DNA of 13,389 nt from an uncultured Veillonellaceae bacterium (lineage in GTDB: Bacteria > Bacillota > Negativicutes > Veillonellales > Negativicoccaceae), in NCBI GenBank assembly GCA_947254705.1, contig CAMYCX010000031.1, positions 1 to 13,389 on the forward strand, read 5' to 3'. How positions within the stretch are numbered: position 1 is the first letter of the stretch; each line of letters begins with the position of its first letter. Both the position numbers and the translations under genes were made by a program. The notes beneath the pieces were generated by a model. That model did no database searches. It was not told the DNA's origin and worked only from the letters and a program-made list of their open reading frames with translations. This document shows positions 1 to 6,154 of the stretch, piece by piece.

Positions 1-519
1 GCGTGTACAAGACTGCAAACGATATTGCGTGGTGCGAGACAAAATAGTGGGCAGCACTGACTCTTTTGATTCCGCCGTCAACAAAAAGAATACGTTTGGT
101 CCCGGCTCCTCCAAAGTTTTTAATAACCGATTCGCGGCCTCTGTCCGCAACAAATCAGCGTTTCGAATGATAATCCAGCGGTCACCTTCTGCCTGCTGTG
201 ATAACGCCTCTTGCAAGCGACCGATTTGATCGATCAAGATGCCTGCAGGTGCCGGGCGAAGATAATAAATTTGACCCGCTTTTGCCCACATCCATGTCGC
301 TTGATTTTTTTTATCCCAAACCGAATCCCACTCTGCAATTTCCGTACGAACATGTAAGCCGGTTTTTGCTTCGGCCAGTGCCACAGCCGTTTCCGCCCCC
401 CCGAGTCCGTCTTCCCCAAGTAACAGCACGGCATGAGACAAGGTCGCAGTATCATAACGTGAGGCTAATGTTGCATACGTTTCAGGATTCGGCGGTAATA
501 TACTCGAAATAGTTCGCAT
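1..519 (-). CDS. holB: DNA polymerase III subunit delta', N-terminal part (runs off window)
   Basis: This is the first 173 codons of the clamp-loader delta-prime subunit; the frame stays open to base 1, so the C-terminus lies outside. Delta' is an AAA+-fold part of the complex that loads the sliding clamp during replication. Visible family marks are LLKTLEEP (residues 132-139), then FFLLTAE and LPTILSRT (156-163), where the SR pair corresponds to the conserved arginine-finger motif. The P-loop region reads GEDGLGGA (35-42): the Lys-Thr of a working Walker A is replaced by Gly-Ala, as expected for the non-ATP-binding delta' subunit. The four-cysteine zinc module seen in many delta' proteins is absent; the only Cys in view is residue 171. 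The ATG at 517-519 is preceded by AAGGCGG at about six bases. The gene starts 40 bases after the lipase stop, with a TATAAT box in the gap. Identification is from motifs, not a search. Confidence 0.88.
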   Translation of the reverse strand, partial: MRTISSILPPNPETYATLASRYDTATLSHAVLLLGEDGLGGAETAVALAEAKTGLHVRTEIAEWDSVWDKKNQATWMWAKAGQIYYLRPAPAGILIDQIGRLQEALSQQAEGDRWIIIRNADLLRTEAANRLLKTLEEPGPNVFFLLTAESKESVLPTILSRTTQYRLQSCTR

Positions 520-544
520 TTTATCCGCCTTAATTTATCTCTTT

Positions 545-573
545 ATTATATCATATCCCCTATTGGCTCAAAT
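545..573 (-). promoter_or_regulatory. Possible promoter for holB
   Basis: A perfect TATAAT on the minus strand (545-550) lies about 26 bases before the holB ATG, leaving room for a short leader that carries the AAGGCGG ribosome binding site. The -35 side is poor (ATTTGA at 568-573 with 17-base spacing) and overlaps the end of the lipase gene. The DNA here is AT-rich, so a chance match is possible. I see no terminator between the lipase and holB, so read-through is an alternative. Confidence 0.4.
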
Positions 574-1846
574 CTTTCCTCGGTCTTTCTTCTATTTTAT
601 TTCCGAAAGCATGCATGTATGCATGCAGTAAAGGAAACAGTGTGTACTTCCCCTGTTTTAGTACATGACTTTCCCATGATCGCACTTCACACTTTTCTAA
701 ATCGTAACGAACAATTGATACCTGCAGCCCATATGTTCGCAACGGATTCTCCTTGTCCGGATAAACTGCCAACGGAAGCCAAATCAACTCTCTCGCTCCC
801 TGTGCTCTTGCCTGTTTGCATGCCTGCGACAAGGTCTGTTGCTGATACTCACGATACACGGACATTCCCTTTGGTAAATTAATACTGCGAATTGCGGTTG
901 ACCGATACGCCCTCCGAAGCTCCGGTGACATCGATATCCGTTCTTCGATTTCGGGAGAGGATACATATATTTCACTCTGCTTTCGTGACTGCAATACAGT
1001 TGGAAAGGTCAATGCGGATTGATACCAAGCTTCATCCAAGAAACGAATCATTGCATGAGGAAATCGAATGGGCGGGGTATGTATATCCCATTGAACATCA
1101 TTGGGATTCGTTCCGTATCCTTTCCCTAACCAATGAATCAAATTCGGAATCACATCCGCATTCATCACATAATTCACAGATGGATAATGCGCCAACGCAT
1201 CCAACAATTTTTTATCTCCCATGTCAGGAGATGCGAATGTAATAATTCGCAACTGTTGACGCGAAACAGCGCCACCATTTGCACATTTCATTCCAACCAA
1301 ATGCGCCACGGCTCCTCCCAAGCTGTGTCCTGTAATAATTACGCGTTGGGGTAAAGCCGCTAACATCTGCTGCGTCAAAGGTGCTGTGAATACTTCTTCA
1401 GCAATTTTCTGATAGCCTTCGTGCACACGCCCGTAGTCGCTATTATCAAGTGCTACCAAGTCACTGCGCAAATTTAATAACACATCAGACTTTCGCTCCG
1501 TCCCCGCTATTCCGATCATACCAACTGTATGAGTACCATCTTGATATGTACCGATAATAAAGCGGCCATGTTCTGTCTTTATCCGCTGCAGCGACCACCC
1601 CGACTCGCGCAACGTACGTTCTGCCAAGTCGTCCGTCTCCGACTCATACGCTGCCAATGAGGCATACGCTGCCAACAAAGTTTCATTGCTGTTGCCTTCC
1701 ATATCACTGATTTTTTGTGCGCTCCGTAAATCAGGCGCAACAATTGATACTTCCGGCGATGCCAAGCCGGACAGTACGTCAGCGGCATGTACGGGCAATC
1801 CACAGACTGCCCCTAATATAAGGCAAGAAATCACCACTCGTTTCAT
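560..1846 (-). CDS. Secreted class 3 (alpha/beta-hydrolase) lipase with extra C-terminal domain
   Basis: A 428-residue exported lipase-like hydrolase. Residues 1-21 form a signal peptide (basic start, hydrophobic stretch, VHA before the likely cleavage at 21/22), so it acts outside the cytoplasm, in the periplasm if the cell is diderm. Lipase_3 marks are IAGTERKSDVLLNLRSD (113-129), VHEGY (141-145) and the nucleophile elbow GHSLG (173-177) with Ser175. Asp231 (NADVIP) and His264 (FPHAM) fit the other triad positions. Residues from about 280 to 428 form an additional region I do not recognise. A longer reading frame adds eight residues, but the ATG at 1844-1846 has GGAGG four bases upstream and gives the clean signal peptide. 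It overlaps the upstream stop as ATGA, so the two are probably translationally coupled. The substrate is unknown; esterase or phospholipase activity is equally possible. Confidence 0.82.
   Translation of the reverse strand: MKRVVISCLILGAVCGLPVHAADVLSGLASPEVSIVAPDLRSAQKISDMEGNSNETLLAAYASLAAYESETDDLAERTLRESGWSLQRIKTEHGRFIIGTYQDGTHTVGMIGIAGTERKSDVLLNLRSDLVALDNSDYGRVHEGYQKIAEEVFTAPLTQQMLAALPQRVIITGHSLGGAVAHLVGMKCANGGAVSRQQLRIITFASPDMGDKKLLDALAHYPSVNYVMNADVIPNLIHWLGKGYGTNPNDVQWDIHTPPIRFPHAMIRFLDEAWYQSALTFPTVLQSRKQSEIYVSSPEIEERISMSPELRRAYRSTAIRSINLPKGMSVYREYQQQTLSQACKQARAQGARELIWLPLAVYPDKENPLRTYGLQVSIVRYDLEKCEVRSWESHVLKQGKYTLFPLLHAYMHAFGNKIEERPRKDLSQ
609..626. repeat. Short perfect inverted repeat inside lipase gene
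   Basis: Arms GCATGCAT (609-616) and ATGCATGC (619-626) with a two-base spacer. It encodes the HAYMHA stretch near the C-terminus of the lipase, so protein sequence alone may explain it. Confidence 0.5.
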
Positions 1847-3123
1847 ATATCCTCCATCGTTTCTTGCCATACCTGTCTCGCTCGAGCCAACGCCTGCAGT
1901 GCTTCATCTAATCTCTTTAGCTGCGCATCTGTCGGCAATGGACCTTCCAAAGGCAACCATTCCCACACACAGTCTTCCAACGATATTTTCTCATTCTTTG
2001 ATAATGTCGCCAATTGCCGTCGTGTTGATTCTTGCAATAAAATGCCAAACAATTGACGCCCCTTCATCTTGTCCAAAGGACGCAACACAGGGAAACTTGT
2101 CGCTGCAACAGGATAATCTATCGGCACTAACGCCACACGATAATTATCACCATGCGCCGTAACAATGATATCGCCTGCTTGCAACCGATAACCGCGGCCA
2201 ATTTCATGCCGCGTTGGCGGCGTAAGATACTCATTCGATATCTGCGCATCGGCTACCCATGCCAACGGCTCATGTATCATTTCTACCGGTGCACGGCATG
2301 CCAAATCTCCAATGCGCAACTTATCAGCAGAGGACAAATAGCGTGTTGCCGCTGCATTATTTCGATCAATGCGCCATTCTCCGCTTCGATATGTGGCCGT
2401 TGCAATGCCCGCTTCCGCACCATACACTAACCAGATATATGGCCAGTTCCCTTTTCTCGTCTCTGCCAGGCGCAACATATCTTCTACGGCATCTTCGCTT
2501 TGATAGGTTGCCCATGACACCATACCCGTCACCACGCCATTGGTCTCAATATATCTGCAGGCATCTTTGAAGTCCTCAAGCGCTTTTGCATCTTCTCCCA
2601 TGACATGAATGTACTCAAATTGTTGTCCGCCAAGGTCTTCCCGTGTAATCCACCGCACTTCAGGATAAACGGCTTGCCAGCAGCGAGCCGTTTCTTCACT
2701 ATCAACCAAGGCATACACACGGCCGATCCCAAAAATATCATCCGCTGCTTTCCATTCACCCATGACACAATCCGCATTCCAAACAAGCGTAGTCTTCCCT
2801 GCGCCCCAAGTTCGCCACCACGCTCGCAATGAGCTTGAACGTCGCCACTGCACGGACGGTGCAAACATGTGAGGAGGCGCCGCCATCGCGGTGCTATAAA
2901 CTCGGACATACGCCTCCGCGTCACCGTCAAACACTCCAAAGCGCTCTTGTGTTTGTTTCATCGCTTGATAAATTATCGTTTCATCAACACCATAGGCTTT
3001 GTTGACCGGATTGCTGAATAACAACTGGTCCAAATAGTGGGCCCGCCAAATTTCATTGATAATCCGACTGCCCGCAATACCGACTGCACGAAACCTCTTT
3101 TCCCAATACGCTTTATCTTGCAT
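1843..3123 (-). CDS. Unrecognised protein; C-terminal half resembles type I restriction specificity domain
   Basis: A 426-residue cytoplasmic protein I cannot name with certainty. The C-terminal half looks like an HsdS/target-recognition fold: KLRIGDLA (268-275), then VADAQISNEYL (290-300), LQAGDIIVTAHGDNYRVALV (314-333), a helical LFGILLQES stretch and a final WLPLEGPLP followed by a helical tail (400-426). Residues 134-235 could be a Rossmann-like methyltransferase relic (GRVYALVDSEETA, FEYIHV, ETNGVVTGMVSW), but no NPPY or SAM glycine motif is present, so methylation activity is not expected. No restriction or modification gene is adjacent. The frame opens upstream at a TTG at 3159, but that lies in a terminator hairpin; the ATG at 3121-3123 with GGGGGA eight bases before it is a better start. 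It ends in an ATGA overlap with the lipase. The family call is an inference from sequence texture; a search could overturn it. Confidence 0.45.
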   Translation of the reverse strand: MQDKAYWEKRFRAVGIAGSRIINEIWRAHYLDQLLFSNPVNKAYGVDETIIYQAMKQTQERFGVFDGDAEAYVRVYSTAMAAPPHMFAPSVQWRRSSSLRAWWRTWGAGKTTLVWNADCVMGEWKAADDIFGIGRVYALVDSEETARCWQAVYPEVRWITREDLGGQQFEYIHVMGEDAKALEDFKDACRYIETNGVVTGMVSWATYQSEDAVEDMLRLAETRKGNWPYIWLVYGAEAGIATATYRSGEWRIDRNNAAATRYLSSADKLRIGDLACRAPVEMIHEPLAWVADAQISNEYLTPPTRHEIGRGYRLQAGDIIVTAHGDNYRVALVPIDYPVAATSFPVLRPLDKMKGRQLFGILLQESTRRQLATLSKNEKISLEDCVWEWLPLEGPLPTDAQLKRLDEALQALARARQVWQETMEDI

Positions 3124-3157
3124 TTCAGTTTTCCCCCGAGAACAATTTTGCCCAAAC

Positions 3158-3179
3158 AAAAAGGCCCTACGGCCTTTTT
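3158..3179 (-). terminator. Intrinsic terminator, symmetric stem
   Basis: Perfect nine-base arms AAAAAGGCC (3158-3166) and GGCCTTTTT (3171-3179) around a four-base loop, with a T-rich 3' side on the minus strand. It starts inside the TAA stop codon of the gene at 3178-3573. The stem is symmetric, so it could also stop plus-strand transcripts. It lies only 34 bases before the next gene's ATG, and no clear promoter follows it. Confidence 0.85.
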
Positions 3180-3573
3180 ATAACAGCTGAATTCCACAAA
3201 ACTCATAATGCGGAGAAAACATCAACACCAAGGCCTTATCCCCGAATGCATCCCCGACATCATGATACACCATGATGCCTTCATCTTGTCGAGCATATAC
3301 TGCCTCAATTCCCACAATTTCGGTTACCATTTGTGCCGCTGTCCATTCCGCCTCGCCAATCTCTAGCCAATGTGTGTTTTTTTCTCTGACGATCAGTGGA
3401 ATATAGTCTTGTATCCCATCATATTCCGATGCAAGCCAGTCCCATACTTCCGTCGCATAGGCATGTGCTGCGACTTCTTCCGTGGCTGCAAACGGTTCCA
3501 CCGTCAACAAGACCGGACGTCCACGCCATGCCAATTCAGCAATAAACCCCGGTTCCGTATAGCTCAGCTTCAT
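3178..3573 (-). CDS. Small DUF2262-like protein of unknown function
   Basis: A 131-residue acidic soluble protein without signal peptide or membrane segment. Its texture recalls DUF2262 proteins: an early strand pair with a Trp (ELAWRGRPVLLTVE), a middle helical part with WDWL and HWLE, then MVTEIVGIEAVYA and IMVYHDVGDAFGDKALVLMF near the C-terminus, where family members usually carry an aspartate-rich strand followed by FWGH. The FWGH is not kept here (FGDK). This comparison is from memory and is weak. An ATG two codons earlier (3577-3579) sits only two bases from AGGAGG; the ATG at 3571-3573 has eight-base spacing and is preferred. The gene has its own near-consensus promoter and its own terminator, so it is a single-gene unit. 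No function is proposed. Confidence 0.6.
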   Translation of the reverse strand: MKLSYTEPGFIAELAWRGRPVLLTVEPFAATEEVAAHAYATEVWDWLASEYDGIQDYIPLIVREKNTHWLEIGEAEWTAAQMVTEIVGIEAVYARQDEGIMVYHDVGDAFGDKALVLMFSPHYEFCGIQLL

Positions 3574-3601
3574 TGTCATCCCCTCCTGTCGTCATATTGA
3601 T

Positions 3602-3630
3602 ATTATAACGAATCTGCGGGATGATGTCCA
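3602..3630 (-). promoter_or_regulatory. Promoter for the DUF2262-like gene
   Basis: TGGACA (3625-3630) and TATAAT (3602-3607) on the minus strand are separated by exactly 17 bases, five of six and six of six matches to the sigma-70/sigma-A consensus. The start point would fall near 3595, just before AGGAGG. The -35 lies ten bases after the nth stop codon and overlaps a small inverted repeat (TGATGT / ACATCA). Confidence 0.72.
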
Positions 3631-3639
3631 TCAAATACA

Positions 3640-4284
3640 TCACGCCTTAACGTCATATTCGAAGGAGGGACAAATCTCACGCAACGGGCACCCCCCGCAC
3701 TCCGGCTTGCGCGCTTTGCAAATCAAACGTCCGTGCCAAATCAACCAATGATGTGCAGCACTCCACTTCTGCTTAGGAATATGTTTCATCAGCTCCTCTT
3801 CAACCGTCTCCGGAGTATTTCCTTTAGCCAGTCCCAGACGACGTGAAACACGAAAAACATGCGTATCCACGGCAATCGCAGGCTGATCAAAAAGCACACT
3901 GATGAGTACATTTGCCGTCTTTCTGCCAACACCGGGAAGTTTTACCAATTCCTCAAACGACTGCGGCACTTCTCCCCCATACTTCTCCAACAAAATACGA
4001 GAGGTTGCCAACAAATGTTTCGCTTTATTACGATACAATCCGCAATCGCGGATTTCTTTTTCCATCTGTTCCTGCGTCAACACCGCCATTTTAGCCGGTG
4101 TGTTAAGTCTCGGAAATATGCGCGATGTAATCACGTTGACACGTTCATCTGTACATTGCGCCGATAGTACTACCGCCACCAACAGCTCAAAAGGAGAGTG
4201 ATAATTCAATGCCGTACGACGATCCCCATATACCGCCTCCAGCGTTTCCAGCTGGCGCATTCGTAAAGCCTTTGTCAATCTCAT
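3640..4284 (-). CDS. nth: Endonuclease III (DNA glycosylase/AP lyase)
   Basis: A 214-residue base-excision-repair enzyme that removes oxidised pyrimidines and cuts at abasic sites; length matches the family (about 211). Visible marks are the N-terminal SPFELLVAVVLSAQCTD, the helix-hairpin-helix LPGVGRKTANVL (116-127) with catalytic Lys122, VDTHVFRV with catalytic Asp140, and a complete [4Fe-4S] loop with Cys189, Cys196, Cys199 and Cys205 in the usual C-x6-C-x2-C-x5-C spacing. The ATG at 4282-4284 overlaps the stop of the upstream reductase gene as ATGA. No Shine-Dalgarno sequence is visible before it, so translation probably depends on coupling; an internal ATG at 4258-4260 with a weak AAGG is the alternative. 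Pairing a redox flavoprotein with an oxidative-damage repair enzyme fits an oxidant-response theme, but that is inference. Confidence 0.95.
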   Translation of the reverse strand: MRLTKALRMRQLETLEAVYGDRRTALNYHSPFELLVAVVLSAQCTDERVNVITSRIFPRLNTPAKMAVLTQEQMEKEIRDCGLYRNKAKHLLATSRILLEKYGGEVPQSFEELVKLPGVGRKTANVLISVLFDQPAIAVDTHVFRVSRRLGLAKGNTPETVEEELMKHIPKQKWSAAHHWLIWHGRLICKARKPECGGCPLREICPSFEYDVKA

Positions 4285-5195
4285 GATTTTGTATGCAACA
4301 AAAAGGCATGTGCTGCCAATGCCGCTTTAGCGCCGTCTGCCGCAGCAATAATAATCTGGCGCTGCGGATAATCCGTTACATCTCCGGCAGCGAACAAGCC
4401 GGGTATATTCGTTGCTCCGGAACGATCTGCAATAATTTCTCCCACTTCAGACAACTGCAATGATTCTGGCACAAAACCTACATTCGGATTCCCACCGATT
4501 TCTACAAAAACACCATCAATCGGAATCGCCGACTCTTCTTGTGTATCCGTATTACGAACCGTCAAAGATTCTACCTTGTGATCACCATTAATAGTGATCG
4601 GGATCACATGATGCCACTCACGAATACTTTTTTCCTGACGCATTTTATGTATCAAAATCTCATCTGCACGCAACCGCGAACGAATCAAAATATGCACCTC
4701 GGAAGCAATTTTTGACAGATCAATTGCCGCTTCTACTGCAGAGTCTCCACCACCCACAACGACAACTTTTTTATTTCGATAAAACGGACCGTCACATGTT
4801 GCACAATAGCTAACTCCCCTTGCTGCTAGATTTTCTTCCCCCGGGATATCCAGCTTGCGGCTCTGACGACCGGTGGCAATAATGCAGGTGCGAGCCTCAT
4901 GTACAGTACCATCAGTTGTCATAACAGCAAATCTACCACCCTCTTTGACTTTTAACTTCTCAATTTTACCTGTCCGCCATTCAATCGAAAATTTTTCCGC
5001 ATGCTGCTGGAAACGCTCTACCAGCTCGTATCCGGAAATAGCTGCCAAGCCCAAATAGTTGTCTACATCCTTGGTGTTCATAATCTGCCCACCGATACCG
5101 TCTGTCACAACCGCGACCGACAATTCTTTGCGTGCAGCATATAACGCTGCATTCATACCGGCTGCCCCGGCCCCTAATACAAGTACATCCAACAT
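4281..5195 (-). CDS. Thioredoxin-reductase-like FAD/NAD(P)H flavoprotein, AhpF-core type
   Basis: A 304-residue pyridine-nucleotide disulfide reductase of the low-molecular-weight thioredoxin reductase fold. It has the FAD-binding GAGAAG (8-13), IIATG before the second domain, the redox-active CATC motif in GVSYCATCDGP, the nucleotide-binding VVVGGGDSAVEAA and the C-terminal FAD motif GLFAAGDV. Several stretches look more like the AhpF core than classic TrxB: NTKDVDNYLG, DGPFYRNKK, RADEILIHKM and FVEIGGNPN. The loop after the second Rossmann strand reads HILIRSRLRA, one residue shorter than the HRRDxFRA type, and lacks the Arg pair that grips the NADPH 2'-phosphate, so NADH use is possible. 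The AhpF N-terminal thioredoxin-like domain is missing, as is an ahpC neighbour. The start ATG has GGAGGT seven bases upstream. It would normally be annotated trxB; physiological partner unknown. Confidence 0.85.
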   Translation of the reverse strand: MLDVLVLGAGAAGMNAALYAARKELSVAVVTDGIGGQIMNTKDVDNYLGLAAISGYELVERFQQHAEKFSIEWRTGKIEKLKVKEGGRFAVMTTDGTVHEARTCIIATGRQSRKLDIPGEENLAARGVSYCATCDGPFYRNKKVVVVGGGDSAVEAAIDLSKIASEVHILIRSRLRADEILIHKMRQEKSIREWHHVIPITINGDHKVESLTVRNTDTQEESAIPIDGVFVEIGGNPNVGFVPESLQLSEVGEIIADRSGATNIPGLFAAGDVTDYPQRQIIIAAADGAKAALAAHAFLLHTKS

Positions 5196-5245
5196 AATAT
5201 TTACCTCCGTTCTACTCCGCCCTATATCGATAAATTTCTATTTTT

Positions 5246-5274
5246 ATTGTAATATATTTCACCCTTTTGTGCAA
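5246..5274 (-). promoter_or_regulatory. Promoter for the reductase-nth pair
   Basis: TTGCAC (5269-5274) and TACAAT (5246-5251) on the minus strand with a 17-base spacer. It sits just after the sodA terminator and about 50 bases before the reductase ATG, so this pair forms an operon separate from sodA. Confidence 0.68.
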
Positions 5275-5280
5275 CTAATA

Positions 5281-5320
5281 ATAAAACGCGCGGATACCAT
5301 ATGGTACCCGCTCGTTTTAT
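5281..5320 (-). terminator. Terminator after sodA
   Basis: A long near-perfect palindrome of ATAAAACG, GCGG and TACCAT blocks with matching blocks on the other side, interrupted by two single mismatches. The minus-strand 3' arm ends in CGTTTTATTATT. It starts about 11 bases after the sodA stop. The AT-rich flanks on both sides would let it work in either direction. Confidence 0.82.
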
Positions 5321-5331
5321 ACTAACTCACA

Positions 5332-5943
5332 TTACTTCTGCGCCTCTGCCAACAGTTGATTAACATAGTCCCAGTTAACTACACTGAAAAAAGCCTCAAT
5401 GTAATCCGGACGTTTGTTTTGATATTTCAAATAGTACGCATGCTCCCATACATCCAAGCCGAGCAACGGAATTTGCCCTTCCATCAGCGGATTGTCCTGA
5501 TTGGCGGTCGAAACGATTTGTAGCCCGTCGTTTGTCCAAACCAACCACGCCCAGCCGCTGCCAAAACGTCCTTTAGCCGCTTCGGTAAATTCTTTTTTGA
5601 ATGAGTCAAATGAACCGAAATGCTTCGTAATAGCCTGCTCGATCGCGCCGCCCAAGTGACTTTTCGAAACCGGTGTCATCATCTTCCAAAACAGACTATG
5701 GTTATAATGACCGCCCGCGTTATTGCGAACCGCCGTACGAATGTCTTCCGGCAAGCGTTGTAGGCCGGTCAGTAACTCCGTCAAGCTCAACGATTCGCAT
5801 TCCGGGTGCTTAGCCAACGCCGCATTCAGATTGTCCACATATGTCTGATGATGCTTGTCATGATGAATTTCCATTGTACATGCATCAATTGCAGGCTCCA
5901 ACGCATCAAACGCATACGGTAAATCCGGTAATGTAAATGCCAT
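5332..5943 (-). CDS. sodA: Superoxide dismutase, manganese type
   Basis: A 203-residue cytoplasmic Mn/Fe-family superoxide dismutase, which converts superoxide to oxygen and peroxide. The four metal ligands are in place: His27 (HHDKHH), His82 (NHSLFW), Asp164 and His168 (DVWEHAYY). GGHYNHSLFW together with TANQDNPLM, carrying the active-site Gln in the second half (149), marks the manganese type rather than iron, although some members use both metals. The frame opens nine codons earlier, but the ATG at 5941-5943 is preceded by GAGGGG at seven bases and starts with the usual MAFTLPDLPYAFDALEP. It stands alone: its own upstream region carries a candidate Fur/PerR box and a hairpin, and a strong terminator follows. 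Its presence implies exposure to oxygen even if the organism is largely fermentative. Confidence 0.96.
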   Translation of the reverse strand: MAFTLPDLPYAFDALEPAIDACTMEIHHDKHHQTYVDNLNAALAKHPECESLSLTELLTGLQRLPEDIRTAVRNNAGGHYNHSLFWKMMTPVSKSHLGGAIEQAITKHFGSFDSFKKEFTEAAKGRFGSGWAWLVWTNDGLQIVSTANQDNPLMEGQIPLLGLDVWEHAYYLKYQNKRPDYIEAFFSVVNWDYVNQLLAEAQK

Positions 5944-5977
5944 ATAAATACCCCTCTCTGAGACCACCAATACATGT

Positions 5978-5995
5978 AAGGATTTCGATATCCTT
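5978..5995. repeat. Inverted repeat in the sodA leader
   Basis: Arms AAGGAT (5978-5983) and ATCCTT (5990-5995) around six bases, between the likely promoter and the ribosome binding site of sodA. It could be an operator, an mRNA hairpin or a chance repeat. Confidence 0.4.
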
Positions 5996-6001
5996 GTTTT
6001 T

Positions 6002-6058
6002 AGTCTACCTCAGATGTCATTATTTTGCAAGTATAAAACCAAATTTTTCCGATATAAT
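6002..6058 (-). promoter_or_regulatory. sodA promoter region, two candidates
   Basis: Candidate one: -10 TATACT at 6030-6035 with a poor -35 (ATTATA at 6053-6058, 17-base spacer). Candidate two: TTGCAA (6025-6030) and TAGACT (6002-6007) with a 17-base spacer. Neither is close to consensus, which would fit an activated or repressed promoter. The eno terminator lies just upstream, so sodA needs a start here. Confidence 0.45.
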
Positions 6059-6066
6059 GATTCTGA
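6052..6066. promoter_or_regulatory. Candidate Fur/PerR-like box upstream of sodA
   Basis: The minus strand reads TCAGAATCATTATAT, matching 12 of the 14 specified bases of the PerR consensus (TTATAAT, any base, ATTATAA); the same bases resemble half of a Fur box. It overlaps the -35 position of one sodA promoter candidate, a natural site for repression. Read from the sequence only; AT-rich DNA can give such matches by chance. Confidence 0.4.
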
Positions 6067-6084
6067 TTTTTCTCATATTCACAA

Positions 6085-6121
6085 AATTCCCCTTTGACAA
6101 ATTATATGACAAAGGGGAATT
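6085..6121 (-). terminator. Terminator of the glycolytic operon, after eno
   Basis: Perfect 12-base arms AATTCCCCTTTG (6085-6096) and CAAAGGGGAATT (6110-6121) with a 13-base loop, about 33 bases after the eno stop. The T run after the stem on the minus strand is short (TTTT, then G), so termination may be incomplete. Confidence 0.75.
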
Positions 6122-6154
6122 CCTGCATCCATTTTATGATGTACTGTCAGTCAA

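Noticed and set aside
234..455. Minus-strand frame of 73 residues
   Set aside because: It is in a different frame from the clear delta-prime coding sequence that covers the same bases.
1820..1846. Lipobox (VISC) in the lipase signal sequence
   Set aside because: The Cys would be residue 7, too close to the N-terminus to leave a hydrophobic stretch, whereas a normal signal peptidase I site VHA is present at 19-21.
2786..2806. GAGKTT in the unrecognised protein as a Walker A ATPase motif
   Set aside because: The required Gly four residues before GKT is an Arg and no Walker B follows; hydrophobic strand context is also lacking.
3124..3159. TTG start at 3159 for the unrecognised protein
   Set aside because: The codon lies in the arm of a terminator hairpin and has no ribosome binding site; the ATG at 3121-3123 does.
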